This document shows, piece after piece, positions 56,767-64,000 of a stretch of 64,000 nt of DNA (the first letter of the stretch is position 1; the number at the start of each line of letters is the position of its first letter). The notes beneath the pieces were generated by a model, which was not told where the DNA came from, ran no database searches, and saw only the letters and a list, made by a program, of their open reading frames with translations. The DNA comes from K189A clade bacterium. GTDB lineage: Bacteria > Pseudomonadota > Gammaproteobacteria > Pseudomonadales > Azotimanducaceae. Position numbers and translations under genes: made by a program. The stretch is taken from contig CABZTD010000002.1 in NCBI GenBank assembly GCA_902528515.1, positions 1-64,000 on the forward strand. The letters run 5' to 3'.

Positions 56767-57996
56767 ATGCAAAACGCGAATGAGCTGGAAAGTTTTCGCG
56801 GCGACGTCAGAGCATGGGTAGCGGAAAATTTCCCCGCTAGCCTTCAGGGAGCCGATTTGGCGGGCATTGCCGGTGGCGAGAGTGGGGCTAAAGCCAGTGA
56901 CACAGTTAGAGCTGGGCTGGAAGCCTGGCGACAGAAGTTAGCGGAGAAGGGCTGGGGCGCGCCCACATGGCCTGTTGAGTACGGTGGTGCAGGTCTAACT
57001 GATCCTCACGCTAACATCATCGGCGAGGAAATTCATAGGGCTGGTGCGTATAACCCAATTCCCCATATGACAGGGATGGGAGTGACCATGGTGGGCCCGA
57101 CACTGCTCGAGTACGGTAGCGAGGAACAAAAAGCTAGGCATCTCAAGGGTATTGCCAGTGGCGAAATTCGCTGGTGTTTGGGTCTTTCTGAACCAAATGC
57201 AGGATCTGACTTAGCCTCGCTGTCCACTAAGGCTGATGACAGGGGCGATTACTTCGCCCTGAACGGCCAGAAAATCTGGACGTCTGGCGCCAACATCTCG
57301 CAGTGGTGCGGTGCTTTGGTACGGACAGATACCGATGCAGGAAAACGCGACGGAATCAGTTTCGTTTTGCTACCAATGCAGCAAGACGGTGTAGAGACCA
57401 GGCCCATCCGCCTCATTTCAGGCATTTCGCCCTTTTGCGAGACGTATTTCACCGATGCACGTGCCGAGAAAGGGGATTTGCTCGGCAACCTCAATGACGG
57501 TTGGAGCGTAGTTAAGCGGTTATTGCAGCACGAGCGTCAGAGCCAAACTGGCGGGCGTGGGGTTAGCATGCTCGACTCTGAACCGCTCCATGTAAAGGCC
57601 CAACGATTTGTCGGCACGGACGACAACGGCGCACTTATTGACAAAGATTTAAGGCAACGCCTGGTGCGCAACTATATGGACGGTGCAGCTCACAGGTTGA
57701 CTGCGCAGCGCATCACTGACGAGGCCTCCGGGCGCGTCGAGGTCAGTGCAGCGGCCTCTATTCTGAAAAACTCCAATACGCGATTTGCTCAGCAAAAGGC
57801 TGAGTTAGCCCTTGAGATCATGGGAAGCCAAGGTATTGGCTGGAGCGGGGATGACTTCGCGGAAGAAGAGTTGGGTATCGTTCGTGAATGGTTATCTGGC
57901 AAGGCCATGTCGATTTACGGCGGATCTTACGAGGTGCAAAACAACATTATCTCGAAGAACGTTTTGGGTTTACCCGAGACGACGCAAAAAGGATAA
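56767..57996 (+). CDS. Acyl-CoA dehydrogenase, first subunit
   Basis: Flavoprotein that dehydrogenates acyl-CoA at the alpha-beta position. The 409-residue protein has the N-terminal helical domain (WGAPTWPVEYGGAGLTDPHA), the central beta domain WCLGLSEPNAGSDLASLSTKA and IWTSGANISQWCGALVRTD, and a C-terminal domain ending in SIYGGSYEVQNNIISKNVLG. The next gene starts 3 nt after its stop and encodes a second family member. Such adjacent pairs form heterotetramers in steroid and aromatic side-chain catabolism, which is the best guess here. Confidence 0.88.
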   Translation: MQNANELESFRGDVRAWVAENFPASLQGADLAGIAGGESGAKASDTVRAGLEAWRQKLAEKGWGAPTWPVEYGGAGLTDPHANIIGEEIHRAGAYNPIPHMTGMGVTMVGPTLLEYGSEEQKARHLKGIASGEIRWCLGLSEPNAGSDLASLSTKADDRGDYFALNGQKIWTSGANISQWCGALVRTDTDAGKRDGISFVLLPMQQDGVETRPIRLISGISPFCETYFTDARAEKGDLLGNLNDGWSVVKRLLQHERQSQTGGRGVSMLDSEPLHVKAQRFVGTDDNGALIDKDLRQRLVRNYMDGAAHRLTAQRITDEASGRVEVSAAASILKNSNTRFAQQKAELALEIMGSQGIGWSGDDFAEEELGIVREWLSGKAMSIYGGSYEVQNNIISKNVLGLPETTQKG

Positions 57997-57999
57997 GCA

Positions 58000-59118
58000 A
58001 TGGCAGCGTTAACCGAAGAACAATCGATTCTGAAAGATCAGGCCACTTCCTGGGTTGAAGCTGAACTGCCTGTTCAGAAATTTCGCGACTTCCGCAACAG
58101 CAACAGTGATGGAGGCTTTGACCCGAAAGCATGGTCCGCCATGGTCGATATGGGCTGGACAGGCATCTTGGTGCCCGAAACCTTCGGTGGCTCTGACCTT
58201 GGCTATCTGACCTTTGGGGTGATTCTGGAGCAGCTTGGTCGGCAACTCTGCGCATCGCCGCTGTTTGCGTCCGCCTACGTTGGGGCCAGCGCAATCAATA
58301 TGGGTGGCAATGACGATCAAAAGCAGCGGTGGCTGCCAGGAATCGTTGATGGCAGTGAGATCCTGACTTTAGCCGTTGACGAGCAGCCTCGTCATCAGCG
58401 CAATGCCATTGCCTGCAAGGCTAGTGCCAGCGATGGCGGCTTCCTGCTTAGCGGCGCTAAGACTTTCGTCCCGGAGGGCATGAGCGCTACGACCTTTGTC
58501 GTTGCCGCGAGAACCGATGCGGGTGTCATCGAACTTTTCTTGGTGCCCGCCAATGCAGACGGTGTGTCTAGAACGCAGATGGATACCGTCGACAAGCGCG
58601 ATCATGCGCGGGTCACGCTGACGAACGTTGTTGTATCGGGCGAAGCGCATCTTGCAGGGATGCCGAGTGGCGAACTTTATGAGCACTTGCTGAATCGTGC
58701 TTGCGCGGGCGTCGCCATGGAGATGCTCGGAATAGGTTGCTGCAGCTTTGAAATGACCCTGGACTATCTGAAGACTCGTAAGCAATTTGGCAAAGTGATC
58801 GGATCTTTTCAGGCGCTTGGTCATCGTGCGGCGGAGCTGTACTCGGCTCAGGAGATGGCCCGTTCCTGCGCAGAAGCTGGGGTAATCGCCATTGATAACG
58901 GTGCCGATGACCAAGCCGCCATGAGCGCGTTGTCGAAAGCGAAAACCGGTGAGTTTTTATTCGATATGTCGAATCAGCTGATCCAAATACATGGCGGCAT
59001 CGGTATGACCGACGACTTTGATGCAGGGTTCTATTTAAAGCGCGCTCGGGCGTTGGAGGCACTGTATGGGAATCAGGCGCTACACCGAGATCGATACGCA
59101 ACGCTTCTCGGATTCTGA
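58000..59118 (+). CDS. Acyl-CoA dehydrogenase, second subunit
   Basis: The 372-residue protein is of the same family as the preceding gene but shorter and divergent. It has WSAMVDMGWTGILVPETFGG, FEMTLDYLKTRKQFGKVIGS and, near the C-terminus, LIQIHGGIGMTDDFDAGFYL. The two genes are 3 nt apart and probably make an alpha2-beta2 enzyme with two FAD sites. An intrinsic terminator lies just after the stop and is shared with the convergent SDR gene. Confidence 0.87.
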   Translation: MAALTEEQSILKDQATSWVEAELPVQKFRDFRNSNSDGGFDPKAWSAMVDMGWTGILVPETFGGSDLGYLTFGVILEQLGRQLCASPLFASAYVGASAINMGGNDDQKQRWLPGIVDGSEILTLAVDEQPRHQRNAIACKASASDGGFLLSGAKTFVPEGMSATTFVVAARTDAGVIELFLVPANADGVSRTQMDTVDKRDHARVTLTNVVVSGEAHLAGMPSGELYEHLLNRACAGVAMEMLGIGCCSFEMTLDYLKTRKQFGKVIGSFQALGHRAAELYSAQEMARSCAEAGVIAIDNGADDQAAMSALSKAKTGEFLFDMSNQLIQIHGGIGMTDDFDAGFYLKRARALEALYGNQALHRDRYATLLGF

Positions 59119-59149
59119 GAAGAATCGGGTGCGAGAAACCGCTGATATG

Positions 59150-59177
59150 AAAAAGCCAGGATATCCCGGCTTTTTTT
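59150..59177. terminator. Bidirectional intrinsic terminator
   Basis: GCC (59155-59157) and GGC (59168-59170) pair with an A-C mismatch next to them and GGA/TCC inside, flanked by five A (59150-59154) and seven T (59171-59177). It sits between the convergent acyl-CoA dehydrogenase and SDR genes and could stop both. Confidence 0.7.
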
Positions 59178-59205
59178 GTGTGTTTTAGATCATCTGGGCA
59201 GAATA

Positions 59206-60084
59206 TTAGCGCCGCGTTCGGTTCCATCCTTCGAGGGCTTGGCTCATATCCAGCAAATCCTCTTTGCGCGCCAGCAAGTCTTCGAACTCTGAATCAATGC
59301 CAAGCTCGAGGTCTGCGTTATTGAAGACTGCGCAGGTTGAGAATCGACCGCCGCCAGCCTGAATAACCTTGCCATTTGGCGCGTCTTCGCTGGCCATAAG
59401 CAAAACAGCGGGTGTGACGAGTCGTGGATGCACATCTGGATCAGGATTCTCTGGATCTAGGTCTTCACGGCCAGGAATCGTTGCAATTAGGCGAGTTGCT
59501 GCGCTGGGTGCTAGGCCGTTGACCCGAATGTTTTTCGCAGCGCCTTCCAGGGCAAGCACATTGATCAGGCCCAGCATGCCCATTTTTGCTGCCCCGTAGT
59601 TGGCTTGGCCAAAGTTACCGTAAATCCCCGACGTTGAGCTGGTGAGTACGATGCGACCATAGTTCTTCTCATACATGATCGGCCAAGCTGCATGGGTGAC
59701 ATAGGCGCTGCCATTTAGGTGAACGTCCATGACAAGGTCCCAGTCATCAAGTGACATTTTCTTAAAACTCTTGTCTCTCAAGATGCCTGCGTTGTTGACT
59801 AGGATGTCGACGGTGCCAAATTCTGCTATGGCGTCGTCGATGATGGATTTGGCGCCCGCGCGATCAGAGACAGATGCTTTATTTGCAATGGCGATGCCGC
59901 CAGCCTGGCGAATTTCCTCTACCACCACATCAGCCATATCGCTTGCGCCCACTCCGTCACCACTGCCGCCCAAGTCGTTGACCACAACCTTGGCACCCCG
60001 CCTGGCAAATTCCAGCGCGTGGGCCTTGCCTAAGCCACCACCGGCACCGGTAACGACAACAATTTTGTCTTTGAATTCGCTCAT
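59206..60084 (-). CDS. SDR family dehydrogenase, MFE-2 (3-hydroxyacyl-CoA dehydrogenase) type
   Basis: NAD(P)-dependent short-chain dehydrogenase. The 292-residue protein has the cofactor motif VVVTGAGGGLGKAHALEFARR, VVNDLGGSGDGVG, NNAGILRDKSFKKMS, and the catalytic Tyr-Lys pair in YGAAKMGMLGL. The DLGG block and the long C-terminal extension resemble the 3-hydroxyacyl-CoA dehydrogenase domain of peroxisomal multifunctional enzyme type 2. ATG 60084 has GGGGA six bases upstream; the ATG at 60096 is therefore unlikely. It probably belongs to the same acyl-CoA pathway as the neighbours. Confidence 0.88.
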   Translation of the reverse strand: MSEFKDKIVVVTGAGGGLGKAHALEFARRGAKVVVNDLGGSGDGVGASDMADVVVEEIRQAGGIAIANKASVSDRAGAKSIIDDAIAEFGTVDILVNNAGILRDKSFKKMSLDDWDLVMDVHLNGSAYVTHAAWPIMYEKNYGRIVLTSSTSGIYGNFGQANYGAAKMGMLGLINVLALEGAAKNIRVNGLAPSAATRLIATIPGREDLDPENPDPDVHPRLVTPAVLLMASEDAPNGKVIQAGGGRFSTCAVFNNADLELGIDSEFEDLLARKEDLLDMSQALEGWNRTRR

Positions 60085-60155
60085 AGTTTTCCCCATATGA
60101 AGTGATCAGTGAAATATTGTCGAGTTCGGATGATTGGTATGCGGTCAGTGGCCTT

Positions 60156-61007
60156 TCAAAGCGATAACGCAGGATCGCCCGCAATGGTTAGTCTATGAAG
60201 TACTCTCGCGTGACCGTCGTAGCCGCCAAAGGCGCGATGCAGAACCGATCGATTGTCCCAAACCACCAGCATATTGGGCTCCCACTTATGGATGTACTGG
60301 AATTCCTCGCGTATTTGCCAGGCATACAGATCCATGATTAGCTGTTGGCTTTCGGCCTCTTCCAATCCTACGATGGTGTGTATATAACCCACCGTACCAA
60401 AGAGCGTCTCCCTGCCAGACTCGGGATGCGTGGCGATGATTGGGTGCGGTTCGGAATGATTGGCCTGTTCTGAGAACAGAATATTCATGCTGCGATCATT
60501 GCCCTGATCTTTTTCGCCATAGGTACCCTGGGGTCCATAGGCCGCTGCTGCAGAGTGCAGGGCAACCTTACCCTCTAGTCTGCATCGCAGCTCCTGCGGC
60601 ATCTGTACCAAAGCTAATTGCTGATTAGTGAACCCTGTATTGCCACCGACAGGTGGTACTACCAAGCTATAGAGACAGGTGCCAATGGGCGGATGTTTTT
60701 TGAAGCTCCAATCGGTATGCCAGTTTTCAGCGAAGACGGGCGCCTGTTCGTCAGCGCGCCGCGTTAGAGCTACGACCGGTGTCTTTTTGTCGATAGGTAC
60801 AAAGTAGGGATCATCGCCTACACCTCCGAATTCCTGGGTCACGCGCACCAGATCGTCATCACTGAGATCTTGGTTCGGGAAGACAAGCACATGGTGGTCC
60901 AGCCAGGCCTCGCGAATATCTTGGAGGGTGTTGGCGGGCAATGGTTTCGATAAATCTAGGCCAGTTATATGGGCACCGCAGGCTTTTCCGCTGGGTTTTA
61001 TATGCAT
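60156..61007 (-). CDS. TauD/TfdA family Fe(II)/2-oxoglutarate-dependent dioxygenase
   Basis: Non-haem iron enzyme of unknown substrate. The 283-residue protein has the facial triad: His and Asp in NWHTDWSF near residue 96 and the distal His in VVWDNRSVLHRA, followed by an Arg in HARVLHR that binds 2-oxoglutarate. GTCLYSLVVPPVGGNTGFTN is typical of the family. It lies upstream of the SDR gene on the same strand, 71 nt away. Taurine, phenoxyalkanoates or carnitine-type substrates are all possible. Confidence 0.88.
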   Translation of the reverse strand: MHIKPSGKACGAHITGLDLSKPLPANTLQDIREAWLDHHVLVFPNQDLSDDDLVRVTQEFGGVGDDPYFVPIDKKTPVVALTRRADEQAPVFAENWHTDWSFKKHPPIGTCLYSLVVPPVGGNTGFTNQQLALVQMPQELRCRLEGKVALHSAAAAYGPQGTYGEKDQGNDRSMNILFSEQANHSEPHPIIATHPESGRETLFGTVGYIHTIVGLEEAESQQLIMDLYAWQIREEFQYIHKWEPNMLVVWDNRSVLHRAFGGYDGHARVLHRLTIAGDPALSL

Positions 61008-61066
61008 CGGATATCCCTAAATACCTATGATAGGACAAGGACTATAGCGTGCTCGGGCATATTCAG

Positions 61067-61735
61067 CTAACCCACGGATAGTGCGAGCAAGCGCGAAATT
61101 TCTCGGGCGCTACGGCCGCTTTGTTCGCGCCATGCGTTGAAGGCTGCCTGTGTCGCCAGCAGGTCTTTCTTGCTGGTGGGGTCTTTATCGACGACGCCAG
61201 CGCCAATCAGGGCGGCGACAACGTCGCGAGACAATATTGGCGAGTCGTAGCCGAGAAAACGCAAGCAATAGCGACCGGTCTGACCGCCTAAACGTGTGCC
61301 GTGTTGCTTCATGTGCGCCCACAGCCCAACAAAGTCTGACTCCGGCCATTGTTCCATGAAGCGGCCATATGAGCCGTACTGTGCCCTAATGTCCAGGATG
61401 TATAGGGCGTTTGCGCGCACGCTTGCGATTTTGGTGCCGTGGCGGACGATGTCGGTGTTGCGGCTAAGTTCTTCGATCTCTTCGTCCGACATCATGGCGC
61501 AACGCATTACATCGAATTCGTGAAAGGCTCTTTCGAAGCCAGGCCACTTGGCCGTGATGACCCGCCATACGAAACCCGCACGAAAAATACAGGCGGTCAT
61601 CTCGGCAAGTACGTCGGCGTCGCTCAGCTTGGTTAGGTTGATCGTCTCTCGCATCGGTGCAAGCAGTGCTTCCAAGGCGGTGTCGCCACCCTTGCGGGTG
61701 CTGGCGCGGGCATAGATTTTGTCGAAATGTTGCAT
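61067..61735 (-). CDS. DNA-3-methyladenine glycosylase I-like (Tag family) protein, atypical
   Basis: The 222-residue protein resembles Tag in WPGFERAFHEFDVMRCAMMS and the stretch IVRHGTKIASVRANALYI, and has the C-terminal ALIGAGVVDKDPTSKKDL. E. coli Tag uses Glu38 in CLEGQQAGLSW to read the base; the equivalent here is TACIFRAGFVW, with Cys in place of Glu, and the N-terminal and C-terminal Cys/His zinc ligands are also not seen. The fold may be kept without the same base specificity. It is divergent from the VOC gene, 83 nt apart. Confidence 0.7.
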   Translation of the reverse strand: MQHFDKIYARASTRKGGDTALEALLAPMRETINLTKLSDADVLAEMTACIFRAGFVWRVITAKWPGFERAFHEFDVMRCAMMSDEEIEELSRNTDIVRHGTKIASVRANALYILDIRAQYGSYGRFMEQWPESDFVGLWAHMKQHGTRLGGQTGRYCLRFLGYDSPILSRDVVAALIGAGVVDKDPTSKKDLLATQAAFNAWREQSGRSAREISRLLALSVG

Positions 61736-61818
61736 AGATCGATTGGTCGATTTGGTGAAAAGCGGGGGCGGCCGAGTATGTAATATGGGGGATTAAACAT
61801 GCAACGGGGCTCGCCGCA

Positions 61819-62262
61819 ATGAATCCAGACTATCCGCGCTTTCATCTGGCCATACCAGTTACGGACTTAGACGCAGCGAGGCATTTCTACGGCGGCGTCC
61901 TAGCGTGTGCCACTGGACGTGAATCAACACGATGGATCGACTTCGATTTCTTCGGTCATCAGCTCGTGGTGCATCAAGTCGACGCCTCGCGGACACATGA
62001 CCCTGCTACGAACGAGGTGGAGGGCCACGCGGTGCCGGCGTCGCACTTTGGCATTGTGATGCCCTGGGAAAGCTATGAGCGACTGCTCGATCAACTGAGC
62101 GATGCCGGGATGGATTTTGTCATCGATCATCATGTGCGCTTCGCTGATAGGCCGGGAGAGCAGGCGACATTTTTTCTAAAAGATCCCAGCGGCAATCACC
62201 TGGAGTTCAAGGCTTTTCGCAATATAGAGATGTTGTTTGCAAGAGATTTGGAGAAATACTAA
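61819..62262 (+). CDS. VOC superfamily (glyoxalase/dioxygenase-type) protein
   Basis: Small metal-dependent protein of the vicinal oxygen chelate fold. The 147-residue product has two beta-alpha-beta-beta-beta modules: FHLAIPVTDLDAARHFYGGV begins the first and ASHFGIVMPWESYERLLDQL the second, and it ends in FFLKDPSGNHLEFKAF. Likely metal ligands are the His in FHLAIPV, the His in SHFGIV and the Glu in HLEFKA. No specific function can be given. Confidence 0.8.
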   Translation: MNPDYPRFHLAIPVTDLDAARHFYGGVLACATGRESTRWIDFDFFGHQLVVHQVDASRTHDPATNEVEGHAVPASHFGIVMPWESYERLLDQLSDAGMDFVIDHHVRFADRPGEQATFFLKDPSGNHLEFKAFRNIEMLFARDLEKY

Positions 62263-62303
62263 GCAATTATGTGGTCAGGGCAATAGGCGCAGGTTTGGAG
62301 TCA

Positions 62304-62666
62304 ATGTGGCCTATTTCCTCGTATAAGACGGAAAGAGAACGCGACTTGAAAACTCCAAATTGGACTATCTTCTTAATGTCTTGTGTTTTGGTATCAGCCT
62401 GCAGTTCGCCTGAGAGCCACGCGCCAACAGGCCGCGCTATATCCCAGGCTGCCAATGCGCCGCCCTTTGCGGATGAGGCAGAGCTCGCTGACAATCCGTT
62501 TCGCCAAGACTGGCTGACGTCTTTCGGCGTACCACCCTTTGCTGAAATTGAAGACGACGACTACGTGCCAGCCATCAACAAAGCCATCGAAGAGCTGAAA
62601 AGCGAAATATCGGCGATAACCGCTATTACTTCCGAGCCGACTTTTAGCGGTACGATCGTTGAATGA
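62304..62666 (+). pseudogene. N-terminal fragment of an M3 family oligopeptidase (Dcp type)
   Basis: The frame has a lipoprotein-like signal (IFLMSCVLVSAC), then NPFRQDWLTSFGVPPFAEIE, the segment DDDYVPAINKAIEELKSEIS and EPTFSGTIVE, which align with the start of Dcp-type M3 peptidases (NPLLQ...PPFDKIKDEHF, then FENTIVALE). It stops with TGA directly after GTIVE. The remaining ~85% of the enzyme, including the HEXXH metal site, is absent, and the convergent AbgT-type gene begins 36 nt later. The start is unclear (ATG 62304 or TTG 62346). Confidence 0.75.
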
Positions 62667-62702
62667 CGGTAGCCCTGCTCCTGTTACCTTGATCGAAATC
62701 AA

Positions 62703-64000
62703 TTAACCCGCGCCGGGAACGCTTCCTGGCGCGTCAATGAAAACCTCGGCACCAGGTCCCAGGGGTAAGTCAAATATTACCCAACCAATGGTCATCAGCA
62801 CGCCGGCGAAAATCAATCCAATTGAATAGGGCAGCATAGTAGCGGTTAAGCTGCCAAGGCCAAAGCCGCTCTGCCAGCGCTGACAGAAAATCAAGATCAG
62901 CGGAAAGTAGACCATCAGCGGCGTGATGATGTTGGTGGCACTATCACCGACTCGATAAGCGGCGGTTGCCATTTCCGGCGATATGCCCAGCAGCATCAGC
63001 ATGGGCACCATAACCGGCGCGATGAGTGCCCACTTGGCGCTGGCTGAACCAACGAACAAATTCAGTAGGGAAGAAATCAGAATGATGGCGGTAAGCAATG
63101 CCCACGCCGGCAAATTCGTGGCGGCTAAGAAGTCAGCACCATGTACGGCGAGGATCAGGCCTAAGCCAGACCATGCAAACATGGCGACAAAGTGTGCCGC
63201 GGCGAAGGCTAGCACCAAGTAATAGGCAAGATCCTCCATGGCACCGGTCATCATTTTGACGAGGTCACGGTGATCGCTAATACTCCTGGCGCCTTTGCCA
63301 TAGGCCCATCCCGCGAGCAGGAACAGCAGAAAAAATGCCGCGACTAGGCTTTGATAAAAGGGCGTCATTCTAGCTTCCGCGGAAGCAGATTCATTGATTA
63401 AGGGTGTGCCGGGCCCCAATGTAAAAAAGAGCCATAGAGCAATAACAAAGAGTGTCGCCCAGCCTGCATAAGCGAGGCCTCTGCGTTCAAGCTCAGACAG
63501 GGGCCCAGCGCTGTCATCCGTCGCATCGTTGGATGCCTGCGAGGAGTCGAAAGGGCTAAGGCGCGGTTCGATCATTCGATCCGTGATGAACCAGACCACC
63601 GGTACAAAGATTACCGTCATCGCGGCAATAAAGAACCAGTTACCAGCGATATTCGCGCTAAAGTCCCCAAACACTGTTTCCACCGCTGCCTCGGTGATAC
63701 CGAATAACAGGGCATCCAGCTGGCCCGGCAAAAGGTTGGCTGAAAACCCTCCAGAGACGCCAGCAAATGACGCGGCAATACCGGCAATCGGGTGTCGACC
63801 GGCGGCATGAAACAAAATACCCGCCAGTGGAATCAGGACAACATAGGCGGCGTCTGCTGCCAGGTTTCCGAGCATGCCAATCGTGACGACCAGGGGGGTG
63901 AGCAGGGCGCTAGGCGTATCGCGCACCCCAGCTCGCATGGCGGTAGCAAACAGACCTGATCGCTCAGCAACCCCCGCGCCCAGCATGACCACCAGCACGT
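62703..64000 (-). CDS. AbgT family transporter (partial, N-terminus beyond the window)
   Basis: Polytopic inner-membrane transporter of the AbgT family, members of which move p-aminobenzoyl-glutamate or export sulfonamides. The 431 residues visible contain many hydrophobic helices and family segments ADAAYVVLIPLAGILFHAAG, FSANLLPGQLDALLFGITEA and GSASAKWALIAPVMVPMLML, with RVGDSATNIITPLMVYFPLI near the C-terminus. AbgT proteins have about 510 residues, so roughly 80-90 residues of the start lie past the window edge. Confidence 0.85.
   Translation of the reverse strand, partial: VLVVMLGAGVAERSGLFATAMRAGVRDTPSALLTPLVVTIGMLGNLAADAAYVVLIPLAGILFHAAGRHPIAGIAASFAGVSGGFSANLLPGQLDALLFGITEAAVETVFGDFSANIAGNWFFIAAMTVIFVPVVWFITDRMIEPRLSPFDSSQASNDATDDSAGPLSELERRGLAYAGWATLFVIALWLFFTLGPGTPLINESASAEARMTPFYQSLVAAFFLLFLLAGWAYGKGARSISDHRDLVKMMTGAMEDLAYYLVLAFAAAHFVAMFAWSGLGLILAVHGADFLAATNLPAWALLTAIILISSLLNLFVGSASAKWALIAPVMVPMLMLLGISPEMATAAYRVGDSATNIITPLMVYFPLILIFCQRWQSGFGLGSLTATMLPYSIGLIFAGVLMTIGWVIFDLPLGPGAEVFIDAPGSVPGAG

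Overview
This 64 kb window is ordinary, dense chromosome of a gammaproteobacterium, probably a free-living and likely marine relative of the Pseudomonas/Cellvibrio/OM60-type lineages. The gene order follows the Pseudomonas chromosome (dapE-dapD-dapC-glnD-map / rpsB-tsf-pyrH-frr-uppS-cdsA-rseP-bamA-skp-lpxD-fabZ-lpxA-lpxB-rnhB-dnaE / tilS-pyrG-kdsA-eno-ftsB-truD-pcm / fdxA-mutS-recA-recX-alaS-lysC). The last 12 kb is an accessory catabolic region. I see no tRNA, rRNA, CRISPR array, insertion sequence, phage gene or attachment site.

Layout. 1-2.8 kb: the end of adk, moeA, tsaB and rsmJ. 2.8-16 kb (minus strand): map, glnD, dapC, dapD, dapE, gspN, gspC, gspD and plsB, joining nitrogen sensing, lysine/peptidoglycan precursor supply, part of a type II secretion system and phospholipid synthesis. 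16.3-33.5 kb (plus): the translation/envelope superoperon from rpsB to dnaE. 33.5-42.4 kb (plus): tilS, pyrG, a collapsed kdsA remnant, eno, ftsB, truD, pcm, a DUF368/PopT-type gene and nlpD. 42.4-45.5 kb (minus): fdxA and mutS. 45.6-51.6 kb (plus): recA with a LexA box, recX, alaS and lysC. 51.9-64 kb: a GMC oxidoreductase, a small lipoprotein, a degenerate prepilin peptidase, a thiolase plus two acyl-CoA dehydrogenases, an SDR, a TauD-type dioxygenase, a Tag-like protein, a VOC protein, an N-terminal fragment of an M3 peptidase and an AbgT-type transporter cut by the window edge.

The striking theme is erosion inside a region that is normally very stable. kdsA (Kdo synthesis) survives only as its two ends joined in frame. 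The MEP isoprenoid genes dxr, ispD and ispF are all absent from their usual places, with neighbours joined by 1-base overlaps. accA, surE, rpoS and cinA are also absent from their usual positions. A prepilin peptidase has lost its catalytic aspartate motifs, an M3 peptidase is cut to about a fifth of its length, and a poly-G run appears to fuse two genes by frameshift. RnhB, LpxA and PyrG carry unusual substitutions in conserved motifs. I did not find a wholly new system; the pattern of loss is the best lead, and the rest of the genome is needed to tell relocation or replacement from true loss.
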